Below, one piece after another: positions 1-6,517 of a stretch of DNA of 64,000 nt. Each line of letters begins with the position of its first letter. Position 1 is the stretch's first letter. The stretch is from positions 62,001 to 126,000 of the forward strand of contig CAXRDE010000009.1 of the NCBI GenBank assembly GCA_964229355.1, read 5' to 3'. Below the pieces are notes generated by a model that was given only the letters and a program-made list of their open reading frames with translations, did no database searches and was not told the origin of the DNA. The translations under genes were made by a program, and so were the position numbers. This DNA is from CAXRDE01 sp964229355. Its GTDB lineage: Bacteria; Cyanobacteriota; Sericytochromatia; UBA7694.

Positions 1-483
1 TATCAAATGGAGTTGTTCCTGAGCCAGGGAAAAATGCAGGGCATCAAAATGGATTGGCGCCTGGACTTGATGAATAGCCAACTTATTTTAGAGGAATTTG
101 ACAGCAATCACGATCAGCGCATTACTGGGCAGGAAGCAGTAGCCATTGCTGAAAACATGCGAGACAACCTCAAAAGCTTTGAATATTTTACCCAGGTCCT
201 GGTCAATGGGCACCGGATTCCCATTCGTACCGTCAAAAACATTCAGGTAAGCTATCAGAACAAACAGATCATCTATAGACTTTATCTTCCCTGCACAATC
301 CCTGTCACACCTGAAGCCAAACAACTGACAATCACCCCTTTAGACAGCACCAATTATGTCGCTTTTAGCCCGCTTAAACCCCATCCCATTAAAATGAGTG
401 CTTCACCGGGTATTTCTCTTAAAGTCATTTCTCCCCCCCAAAAGATGTACGACAGCACCCGCTTTATTCTGGTAAAAAAATAA
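1..483 (+). CDS. DUF1007 family protein, 5' end outside the window
   Basis: The frame is open from the first base, so the gene almost certainly begins upstream and its signal peptide is missing. The visible part resembles the DUF1007 family, periplasmic-type proteins often found next to nickel/cobalt or zinc transporters. Typical family features are a segment in which the LxxFDxNxDxxI pattern (EF-hand-like acidic loop, about residues 30-45 of the visible part) is followed by a phenylalanine/tyrosine-rich stretch ('SFEYFTQV'), then beta-rich sequence ending near 'STRFILVKK'. The stop codon overlaps the next start as TAATG, so it is translationally coupled to the NicO-type exporter, which fits a role in divalent metal handling. 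The molecular function of DUF1007 is not established; the family call is by pattern recognition only. Confidence 0.72.
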   Translation, partial: YQMELFLSQGKMQGIKMDWRLDLMNSQLILEEFDSNHDQRITGQEAVAIAENMRDNLKSFEYFTQVLVNGHRIPIRTVKNIQVSYQNKQIIYRLYLPCTIPVTPEAKQLTITPLDSTNYVAFSPLKPHPIKMSASPGISLKVISPPQKMYDSTRFILVKK

Positions 484-1505
484 TGCTGCAATACCGCACC
501 TTACTTCTCAGTTTGCTTTGCTACGGCTTGTTGCTTTTTCCGGCCTATGGCCAGGCCAACCCCTTCTTAAAACAAAACGAACCGCCTTCTCCCACGCAAC
601 AACAGCCCCAACACGTCCAGGAAATGCCACAAAACAACGAAGTAGCGCCCGCAAATCCCTCATTGTGGCGTGAGATAACAGCTAATTTTCGTGCGCAACA
701 GGCCTTTTTTCAAAATCAACTGGCAGAAAAAAGCCATGAACTTGTCAATGGAGGGCAAACCCAACTGTGGTTTGTACTCATCATTACCGCTTTTTTATAT
801 GGCGCCTTTCATTCATTAGGGCCTGGCCACGGAAAATGCGTCGTTTGCTCTTACTTTACTGCAGAAGCAGCAGATATTAAACGGGGGTTGCTTTTGGGCT
901 ATCTGGTGGCTCTCATTCACGCAGTGTCGGCTTTTGCCATTGTTAGCGTGGTCTATTTTTTTCTCAGGGGGTCCAGTCAGATGGTTTTCGATCAGGCTAC
1001 ACGGTACGTCAGCCTGGTGAGCTATGGCCTCATCACCTTGCTGGGTTTTTCTTTGTTATTGCAGCGGGTTTATGGCAAAAAAAACAGTTCAACAATGACA
1101 CATCATCACGCACCATCCTGTGACACCCGTGGCTGCGAGCATAACCATAGCCATGCACACGCCCATACCCCTCAAAAAAACCTTTGGTTAGCAGCATTAG
1201 CCATCGGGATTATTCCTTGCCCGGGGGCCCTGACCATTCTGTTATTTTCACTCTCACTTAACACCTTAAGCCTGGGCATTGTTTTGGCATCAATGATCGC
1301 GCTGGGGATGGGACTTACCATTTCTCTACTGGCAGTATTTACTGTACTTTCACGGAGACAGGCTTTTTACTGGCTAGGGGGTAACGTCAATACCCAGCTC
1401 ACAAATGTACGGACTCAAACCTTAGACAAATATCTTGGCATCGGTGGTGCACTGACCACTTGTATTTTTGGTGGCACCTTGTTTCTTATATCCTGGAAGT
1501 TCTAA
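483..1505 (+). CDS. NicO/RcnA-family nickel/cobalt exporter
   Basis: A 340-residue inner-membrane transporter of the NicO (RcnA/HoxN-like) family, expected to move Ni2+ or Co2+ out of the cytoplasm. Residues 1-24 are a hydrophobic signal-like segment. The family signature H-x-LGPGHGK lies at residues 110-118, followed by five or six membrane segments, and a second conserved motif, PCPGAL, is at 245-250. A cytoplasmic or periplasmic histidine-rich loop (about 206-229, with nine or more His plus two Cys) is the usual metal-sensing or buffering loop. Odd point: after GHGK, where alanines are common, this protein has Cys119 and Cys122 (K-C-V-V-C), which could alter metal preference. It starts at an ATG overlapping the upstream stop (TAATG) and ends overlapping the convergent TM2 gene by 4 bases. 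Confidence 0.88.
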   Translation: MLQYRTLLLSLLCYGLLLFPAYGQANPFLKQNEPPSPTQQQPQHVQEMPQNNEVAPANPSLWREITANFRAQQAFFQNQLAEKSHELVNGGQTQLWFVLIITAFLYGAFHSLGPGHGKCVVCSYFTAEAADIKRGLLLGYLVALIHAVSAFAIVSVVYFFLRGSSQMVFDQATRYVSLVSYGLITLLGFSLLLQRVYGKKNSSTMTHHHAPSCDTRGCEHNHSHAHAHTPQKNLWLAALAIGIIPCPGALTILLFSLSLNTLSLGIVLASMIALGMGLTISLLAVFTVLSRRQAFYWLGGNVNTQLTNVRTQTLDKYLGIGGALTTCIFGGTLFLISWKF

Positions 1506-1912
1506 CGCAACAAGCGGCCATAGCGGCGAGCAAATTCTTCATCACGCATGGTCAGGTACGAAATGCCTTCTACAATCCCGGCGATCCAGGGAATAAAAGT
1601 CCAGCTAAATAAAAAATACATAATCCCCCAGCCCATCTGACCCAGGTAAAACTTGTGAACCCCAAAACTGCCTAACAATAAAGCCAGAACGCCCGCTGCC
1701 ACCTTATTTTTGTCTTGCACTAACACCAGGGCCTGAGAAGGTGCTTCATAACGCTGGGGAGGTGTAATTTGAGCAGACAAATTGCGCAATTGCGCACAGT
1801 TATCGCAGTAGAGCTTGCCACCCTCTTTATTGAGGCACACCACACAGATATAGGTGCCGCAGTCCACGCACATGCCCACGGCTTCGCGATCGCTATGTAT
1901 TCCACACTGCAT
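1502..1912 (-). CDS. B-box-type zinc finger plus TM2 domain membrane protein
   Basis: A 136-residue protein with two parts. Residues 1-42 hold a compact zinc-binding pattern of the B-box type (C3, H6, C15, C18, C23/C26, C36, C39). Residues about 68-125 form a TM2 domain: two hydrophobic helices linked by 'GSFGVHKFYLGQ', a hallmark of the family, followed by 'GIVEGISYL'. TM2 proteins are small inner-membrane proteins of unknown role. The start ATG follows a good ribosome site (GGAGA, 8 bases). It is the second gene of a two-gene minus-strand unit with the related protein upstream at 1927-2568, 14 bases away. The zinc finger suggests a protein-protein contact on the cytoplasmic side; this is inference. 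Confidence 0.82.
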   Translation of the reverse strand: MQCGIHSDREAVGMCVDCGTYICVVCLNKEGGKLYCDNCAQLRNLSAQITPPQRYEAPSQALVLVQDKNKVAAGVLALLLGSFGVHKFYLGQMGWGIMYFLFSWTFIPWIAGIVEGISYLTMRDEEFARRYGRLLR

Positions 1913-1926
1913 TCAATTGTCTCCTC

Positions 1927-2568
1927 TTACTGCATATAGTACTTGATAATACCATGCTCTTCATCAAGCTCCTGACGGATGACGCCCCGCGCCGTCAATT
2001 TATGCACTTCGTCTTCGTATTCGTCCATGGTGTAGTGGCCCTGGGCCGCCAGTTGCCCCAACGAAATCTCGCCATTGTTTAACATGGCAATTTGAAAAAT
2101 TTCTTGTACAATGGTGCGGGCTTTGCCCATGCCTTTGTGCTGTTGTCTGCGTTTGTTCCAGAAAGCCCACAGCCCCATACAAACGGGCAACCAAAAAATA
2201 ATGGCCAGGCTGTCTATGGCAGCCAAAGTCATCATGGTAACAAGGGTATTCACCACCAGTAAATTACGCTGTGAAAGGGTCGAAACTTCTTTTTTCACCT
2301 CATGAAAGGCATGGGCTGGCAAATCGGAAGTCATAAATCGCTGTTGTAATTCTTGCAAAGAAGGGGGAATATTTACCGGCGAGGTATTGACGTTAAGGGG
2401 GCCTGAGGTATGCCTTTGCAGAGCCTGTTGCGTGGATTGTAGGCGCATGCAGGTGTCGCAGACAATTTTGCCCTGGACTTTGTTCAAACAAATTTCACAG
2501 ACGAAGCGGCCACAGGAGGTACAGCCACCAAGGGTTTCACGTTGGGGATGCAGATGGCATGTTGACAT
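1927..2568 (-). CDS. B-box-type zinc finger membrane protein, function unknown
   Basis: A 213-residue protein whose first 42 residues repeat the Cys/His spacing of the downstream TM2 protein (C4, H6, C15, C18, C23, C26, C36, C39), so the two N-termini are clearly related. A hydrophobic segment around residues 104-136 looks like a membrane hairpin or one long span ('LVTMMTLAAIDSLAII' then 'FWLPVCMGLWAFW'). It is followed by a basic stretch and a C-terminal region (about 150-213) that resembles a short winged-helix-like fold ('EISLGQLAAQGHYTMDEYE...LTARGVIRQ'), similar to C-terminal domains of some SHOCT-like or helix-turn-helix proteins. A strong ribosome site (AGGAGGAA) precedes the ATG. No function can be assigned. 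The rplQ terminator separates it from the ribosomal operon upstream. Confidence 0.7.
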   Translation of the reverse strand: MSTCHLHPQRETLGGCTSCGRFVCEICLNKVQGKIVCDTCMRLQSTQQALQRHTSGPLNVNTSPVNIPPSLQELQQRFMTSDLPAHAFHEVKKEVSTLSQRNLLVVNTLVTMMTLAAIDSLAIIFWLPVCMGLWAFWNKRRQQHKGMGKARTIVQEIFQIAMLNNGEISLGQLAAQGHYTMDEYEDEVHKLTARGVIRQELDEEHGIIKYYMQ

Positions 2569-2602
2569 AGGGTTCCTCCTGTATTCTCATTATAAAGCCG
2601 AA

Positions 2603-2646
2603 AAAAAAAGTGGCGCAAGCTGTAAATTCAGCGCGCCACTTTTTTT
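2603..2646 (-). terminator. Rho-independent terminator of the infA-rplQ operon (bidirectional shape)
   Basis: A 7-base GC-rich stem (GTGGCGC at 2610-2616 with GCGCCAC at 2633-2639) is extended inward by GCTG/CAGC (2619-2622 with 2629-2632, two-base bulge) and is flanked by A-run and T-run on both sides. Read on the minus strand it lies 16 bases past the rplQ stop and ends in a T-run, so it most likely terminates the ribosomal operon before the zinc-finger gene pair. Confidence 0.9.
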
Positions 2647-2661
2647 AATAGCAATTAAGGG

Positions 2662-3156
2662 TTATACCAGCTCAACAAGAGCCATGGGTGCACCATCTCC
2701 ACGACGGGGGGGCATACGCAGAACACGTACATAACCACCATTGCGCTCGGTATAACGGGGCGCGATGGTTTCAAACAGACGTTGGGCAACGGTTTTTTCC
2801 CGTACGCGCACTTTGCCTGATTTTTGCAGTCTTTCTTTCTTGGCTTCGTCTTTGATTTCCACTTCACGGAAGCGGCTCTCATCTAGACTTTCATCTTTGC
2901 CAAGGGTAATGGTCTTTAACTGGCTTGAACGCTTTTCAAGCAGGTAAGAAGATACGGCACGACGTGCACTTAAATCTTCTGAGCCACGCTTGGCAAGGGT
3001 AATCATACGCTCAACTTCAGAGCGCACAGCTTTTGCTTTCGCTTCGGTGGTAATTACACGACCATGATCAAGCACCTGAGTGGTCAGGTTGCGCAGCAGG
3101 GCGCGGCGTTGATCTGCCGGACGACCTAAGCGATGACGTTTTACTTTATGTCTCAT
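2662..3156 (-). CDS. rplQ: 50S ribosomal protein L17 with a charged internal insertion
   Basis: Ribosomal protein L17 of the large subunit. The N-terminal part (1-75, 'MRHKVKRHRLGRP...LRNLTTQVLDHGRV...') and the C-terminal part (122-164, 'APRYTERNGGYVRVL', 'PRRGDGAPMALVELV') match the family well. Bacterial L17 is usually about 116-130 residues; this one is 164, because residues about 76-121 form an extra, highly charged lysine/glutamate-rich segment between the two conserved blocks. Reading frame is intact and both flanks are well conserved, so it looks like a genuine lineage insertion, not an error. It is the last gene of the operon, 7 bases after rpoA, and is followed by a strong terminator. 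Confidence 0.96.
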   Translation of the reverse strand: MRHKVKRHRLGRPADQRRALLRNLTTQVLDHGRVITTEAKAKAVRSEVERMITLAKRGSEDLSARRAVSSYLLEKRSSQLKTITLGKDESLDESRFREVEIKDEAKKERLQKSGKVRVREKTVAQRLFETIAPRYTERNGGYVRVLRMPPRRGDGAPMALVELV

Positions 3157-3163
3157 GACATCT

Positions 3164-4144
3164 TTACTCCGCTTCTACTGTTTGATGACGTGAGCTACCA
3201 CCGCGCAGGCTGTATCCCATTTCATAAACTTTGTCGATGACTTCTTCGGCAGATTTTTTACCGAAGTTTTTAATTTCCATCAGCTCACGCTCGCTCTTTT
3301 TGAGCAGGTCAGCCAGGTGGAAGATATTGGCGCGCTTCAAACAGTTGTAAGCGCGAATCGATAATTCGAGATCTTCAATGCTGATCTCTTCTTCTTTAGA
3401 CTTTTGAGGCTCTTGACTTTCCATCAAAAGGCTACCATCTAAAGAAATGGGCTCTCCACCCAATACGGTAAAGTACTGGAATTTACGAGCCAAAATACCG
3501 GCAGCGGTGCTAATGGCTTTTTCAGGTTGAATACTGCCGTCAGTCCAAACTTCAAGGACCAGACGGTCGAAGTTTGTAATTTGACCTACACGGGTGTTTT
3601 CGACCTTGTAGTTCACCTTTTTCACAGGCATGTAAATGGCATCAACGGGCAACCAGCCCAGAGGAAGCTCTTCACGACGCATTTGCTCAGAGGCAACAAA
3701 ACCCTTACCAGACTCTACGCGCATCTCAATTTCTAAAGACGCACCGTCTTGCAGGGTGGCCAGGAACTGGTCAGGAGAGACCACTTCCACTTCGCTAGCA
3801 TCCACTTGAATATCTCTTGCGGTTACTGTAGCAGGACCAGTTACAGATAAAGTAACGGTTCTGGATTCTTCTTCATGCAGCTTAAAAGCCACTTGCTTGA
3901 GGTTCATGATCAAATCAAGAACATCTTCCACCATGCCTTCAATCACGGAGAACTCGTGGAGGACCCCGTCAATTTTCACAGCGGTAATGGCTGCACCTTC
4001 CAGATCTGACAACAGAACGCGACGAAGAGAATTACCCAGTGTAATCCCATAGCCCTTGTCCAGGGGTTCGGCAACAAATTTGCCGTAGGTCAGACCTTCA
4101 GGTGTTTGATAACTTTCAATACATTCGATGGTTGGGTTTTCCAT
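3164..4144 (-). CDS. rpoA: DNA-directed RNA polymerase alpha subunit
   Basis: The alpha subunit of RNA polymerase, 326 residues, close to the usual 310-330. The N-terminal domain (about 1-230) carries the assembly motif 'GYGITLGNSLRRVLLSDLEG' (split: GYGITLGNSLR at about 32-42) that dimerises and binds beta/beta'. The C-terminal domain (about 250-315) contains 'LELSIRAYNCLKRANI' and 'NFGKKSAEEVIDKVYEMG', the helix-hairpin-helix that contacts UP elements and activators. The acidic linker 'SKEEEISIEDL' joins the two. Position between rpsK and rplQ is the standard alpha-operon order. Confidence 0.98.
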   Translation of the reverse strand: MENPTIECIESYQTPEGLTYGKFVAEPLDKGYGITLGNSLRRVLLSDLEGAAITAVKIDGVLHEFSVIEGMVEDVLDLIMNLKQVAFKLHEEESRTVTLSVTGPATVTARDIQVDASEVEVVSPDQFLATLQDGASLEIEMRVESGKGFVASEQMRREELPLGWLPVDAIYMPVKKVNYKVENTRVGQITNFDRLVLEVWTDGSIQPEKAISTAAGILARKFQYFTVLGGEPISLDGSLLMESQEPQKSKEEEISIEDLELSIRAYNCLKRANIFHLADLLKKSERELMEIKNFGKKSAEEVIDKVYEMGYSLRGGSSRHQTVEAE

Positions 4145-4179
4145 GATTTCAAACCTTTCCTGGAGGATTTATTTCAGGG

Positions 4180-4575
4180 CTAAACGCGACGGCGCTTAGG
4201 CGGACGGCAACCATTGTGAGGGATTGGCGTCACGTCACGAATACGAGAAATCGTCAGTCCTGCAGCCTGAAGTGCACGAATCGCGGTTTCACGACCGGAT
4301 CCTGGACCTTTTACATAAACATCAATTTCTTTTAAGCCTTGCTCAATTGCAGCGCGAGCGGCAATTTCACCAGCAGACTGAGCGGCAAACGGCGTGCCTT
4401 TTTTAGCACCTTTGAAACCAGCGGTTCCAGCGCTTGCCCAAGAAATTGTTCCTCCCTGACGGTCAGAAATGGTAACAATGGTGTTGTTAAAAGTCGATTG
4501 AATGTGAGCGACCCCACGGCTGACGCCGCGTTTAGCTTTACGCTTGGTGTTTGCTCTGGGTTTTGGACGAGCCAT
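4180..4575 (-). CDS. rpsK: 30S ribosomal protein S11
   Basis: Small-subunit platform protein S11, 131 residues, the normal length. Conserved blocks visible are 'GVAHIQSTFNNTIVTISD', 'GFKGAKKGTPFAAQ' and the C-terminal 'RDVTPIPHNGCRPPKRRRV'. The N-terminus is basic ('ARPKPRANTKRKAKRG'). A good ribosome site (AAGGAG) lies before the ATG. It is 12 bases after rpsM and 35 bases before rpoA in the same transcript. Confidence 0.98.
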   Translation of the reverse strand: MARPKPRANTKRKAKRGVSRGVAHIQSTFNNTIVTISDRQGGTISWASAGTAGFKGAKKGTPFAAQSAGEIAARAAIEQGLKEIDVYVKGPGSGRETAIRALQAAGLTISRIRDVTPIPHNGCRPPKRRRV

Positions 4576-4587
4576 TGCTTAATCTCC

Positions 4588-4959
4588 TTATTTACGACCG
4601 CGACCGGACACGGTTTTCTTCGCGCCACGACGGGTTCTTGCATTGGTTCTGGTTTGCTGACCACGTACGGGAAGTCCGCGACGATGGCGATAACCGCGAT
4701 AGGTCCCAATTTCCATGAGACGCTTAATGTTGAGTTGGATTTCACGACGCAAATCCCCTTCAACCCGGTGGTTTTTATCGATTTCTTCACGCAGCTTTGC
4801 GGTTTCGTCATCGGTTAACTGGTAGGTACGGGTACTGGGGTCGATGCCGGTAGCATCAAGAATTTGCTTACTTTTGGTCGGACCAATTCCATAAATATAG
4901 GTCAGAGCAATAATAAGTCGCTTATTCCGAGGTAAATCTACACCTGATATACGAGCCAT
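4588..4959 (-). CDS. rpsM: 30S ribosomal protein S13
   Basis: Small-subunit head protein S13, 123 residues. It starts with 'MARISGVDLPRNKRLIIALTYI' pattern (ARISGVDLP, YIYGIG), has the helix-two-turn-helix core, and ends in the family's basic tail ('RGLPVRGQQTRTNARTRRG ... KK'). S13 contacts the 50S subunit and tRNA. It follows rpmJ by 43 bases; the stop is 12 bases before rpsK. Confidence 0.98.
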   Translation of the reverse strand: MARISGVDLPRNKRLIIALTYIYGIGPTKSKQILDATGIDPSTRTYQLTDDETAKLREEIDKNHRVEGDLRREIQLNIKRLMEIGTYRGYRHRRGLPVRGQQTRTNARTRRGAKKTVSGRGRK

Positions 4960-5002
4960 AGAACAGCCTTCATACTCCTTTTTTATCTGATGCGCTCAAG
5001 GC

Positions 5003-5116
5003 TTAGCCCTGACGCTGCTTGTGCTTTGGATTTTCGCAAATAACCATGACGCGACCTTTACGCTTGATCACGCGGCAGTTATTGCAAATCGGTTTGACAG
5101 AAGAACGTACTTTCAT
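5003..5116 (-). CDS. rpmJ: 50S ribosomal protein L36
   Basis: A 37-residue gene. Reading the minus strand from the ATG at 5116 gives a protein beginning MKVRSSVKPICNNC and ending NPKHKQRQG. It holds the zinc-ribbon ligands of L36 (C11, C14, C27 and H33; CxxC...C...H), so this is the zinc-binding (C+) form. It sits between infA (16 bases away) and rpsM, its usual place. Length and sequence are typical. Confidence 0.97.
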   Translation of the reverse strand: MKVRSSVKPICNNCRVIKRKGRVMVICENPKHKQRQG

Positions 5117-5132
5117 GAGTTCTAATCTCTCT

Positions 5133-5354
5133 CTATGATTTGAGTCGATAGGTGATTCGGCCACGGCTTAAGTCATAAGGAGACATTTCCACCTTAACTT
5201 TATCACCCGGCAAAATCTTAATAAAATTTTTGCGCATCCGGCCAGAAATATGAGCCAATATTTCATGCTCGTTTTCTAACTTGACGGTAAACATTGCATT
5301 GGGCAGGGACTGTAAAATCGTCCCCTCCATTTCAATGACATCTTCTTTTGCCAT
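5133..5354 (-). CDS. infA: Translation initiation factor IF-1
   Basis: IF-1, 73 residues, a single OB-fold protein that binds the ribosomal A site during initiation. The family core is clear: 'MAKEDVIEMEGTI', 'VKLENEHEILAHISG', 'GDKVKVEMSPYDLSRGRI'. In many bacteria secY, adk and map precede infA; here infA is the first gene, with its own promoter directly upstream (see 5378-5406), so the spc operon has been split before infA. The 5' leader from the predicted start of transcription to the ATG is short (about 17 bases) and A/G-rich. Confidence 0.98.
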   Translation of the reverse strand: MAKEDVIEMEGTILQSLPNAMFTVKLENEHEILAHISGRMRKNFIKILPGDKVKVEMSPYDLSRGRITYRLKS

Positions 5355-5377
5355 AATTAATCTTTCTCTTAACCTGA

Positions 5378-5406
5378 ATTATACGTTCCCAAAAACAAGA
5401 TGACAA
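5378..5406 (-). promoter_or_regulatory. Near-consensus sigma70 promoter for the infA-rplQ operon
   Basis: On the minus strand a TTGTCA -35 box (5401-5406) is followed by exactly 17 bases and a perfect TATAAT -10 box (5378-5383). The infA ATG lies 24 bases past the -10 box. The match (5 of 6, optimal spacing, 6 of 6) is the best promoter in the window and fits a constitutive translation-apparatus operon. Confidence 0.85.
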
Positions 5407-5557
5407 GGGGACGGACCAAAAAAGGGCCCGTAAATCATTCGCTTGGGATAGATCAGGATCTAAACAGTCGACTAACAACTATATCGGATTCGTGGGCAAA
5501 ACGGAAGGCGATTGCTCGAATTAAGTGGGAATTTAGGTAAGAAACACCCGATTTTAT

Positions 5558-6505
5558 TCAGAAAGTCTTGAACACCCGTTGCATTTTTTGCAAAAAGTTT
5601 TGCACACGCTCAAAGGCCTGTTCCGGCGTACTATAGCGCGTCGTTAAAAAAGCAAACAGATGGGCCATCACCCCCCAATTTAACCCCTCAAGACGCAAAG
5701 ATTCAGGCCGCAAATCAGGCCATTGAGAAACCAGCTGAAGCCTCTCATTTTGAAACGTCCATTGGGGCCAACGCACGGTGCCATCATACCAGTGATGGGT
5801 ATCAAAAGTTCCTGTCGCACACAGATCTTGAAACACCGCAGGCGAAAAGGGATGCTGTTGCCCCAATTGCTGCCGGGCAGACTCAAGGGAGTCCGCCCAT
5901 ACCGCCACCGTAAAATAGCAGCCTGCATCCAGGGGGTTTGCCACAAAATGCCATTGCACCCCATCGCTCACAAACGACTGGCTCACCCCGTAATAAGCCA
6001 TGACCGTGGGCAAAGTTCCCGTAACACAAAAATAGTGCGCCACCGCTGGATCTGCCACAATCGCAGGAGGGGGTTGCCAGCTCCAGTTCAGGCGTAACGC
6101 CGCTGCGAACACCGCTTCGGCGGATTTTTCAGCTCCAACAATATGGGCCGCTCCTTGTGCCATCTCAGCTCCATCCAGCAACACCCAGTCCTGGGGTTCA
6201 GCCTCAGCAATGACCCATTGAGGCAAACCTGCAGATGATGAGCTGCGATCCAGCCCATACTGTACATTGGCTTGCACCCTTTGCAAGCATGACGCAAAGG
6301 GCCACTGCACAAAGGGCTCATCCAGGGTCTTAAAGGCCTGCTGATCCACGCCATAGATCGTCGGACGTGCTCCACAGGCGCTGAGCGGCGTCACGTGATA
6401 CCCCTGACGCGAGAGCGCCGCACGCAGCCACAACCCGGCAGGGTGATGGCCCTGATAGTCAAAAGATGCCTGGAGAAGGCTTGATGCCTGCGCGGTCTGT
6501 CTCAT
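5558..6505 (-). CDS. Hypothetical protein, unrecognised
   Basis: A 315-residue soluble-looking protein that I do not recognise. It has no obvious signal peptide or membrane span. Composition is rich in tryptophan and histidine (for example 'RLNWSWQPPPA', 'HHWYDGTVRWPQWTFQ'), and cysteines are few and scattered. The pattern 'AHIVGAEKSAEAVFAAALRL' and the glycine-poor, mixed alpha/beta character give no family. The gene is divergent from the equally unrecognised gene at 6518, with only 12 bases between the two starts. A TATAAT on the minus strand at 6544-6549, about 32 bases upstream of the expected transcript start-to-ATG distance, could be its -10 box. No terminator was seen at its 3' end. 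A real gene, judged by frame length and codon character, but of unknown role. Confidence 0.62.
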   Translation of the reverse strand: MRQTAQASSLLQASFDYQGHHPAGLWLRAALSRQGYHVTPLSACGARPTIYGVDQQAFKTLDEPFVQWPFASCLQRVQANVQYGLDRSSSSAGLPQWVIAEAEPQDWVLLDGAEMAQGAAHIVGAEKSAEAVFAAALRLNWSWQPPPAIVADPAVAHYFCVTGTLPTVMAYYGVSQSFVSDGVQWHFVANPLDAGCYFTVAVWADSLESARQQLGQQHPFSPAVFQDLCATGTFDTHHWYDGTVRWPQWTFQNERLQLVSQWPDLRPESLRLEGLNWGVMAHLFAFLTTRYSTPEQAFERVQNFLQKMQRVFKTF

Positions 6506-6510
6506 ATAAT
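6481..6510 (+). promoter_or_regulatory. Candidate promoter of the 6518 gene, implying a leaderless or near-leaderless mRNA
   Basis: TTGATG (6481-6486), an 18-base spacer and a perfect TATAAT (6505-6510). Transcription would begin near 6517, while the only plausible ATG is at 6518 and has no Shine-Dalgarno sequence. The box overlaps the first codons of the divergent gene. Confidence 0.45.
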
Positions 6511-6517
6511 AATTACC

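Noticed and set aside
4339..4818. A 159-residue plus-strand frame opposite rpsK and rpsM
   Set aside because: It is antisense to two confidently called ribosomal genes.
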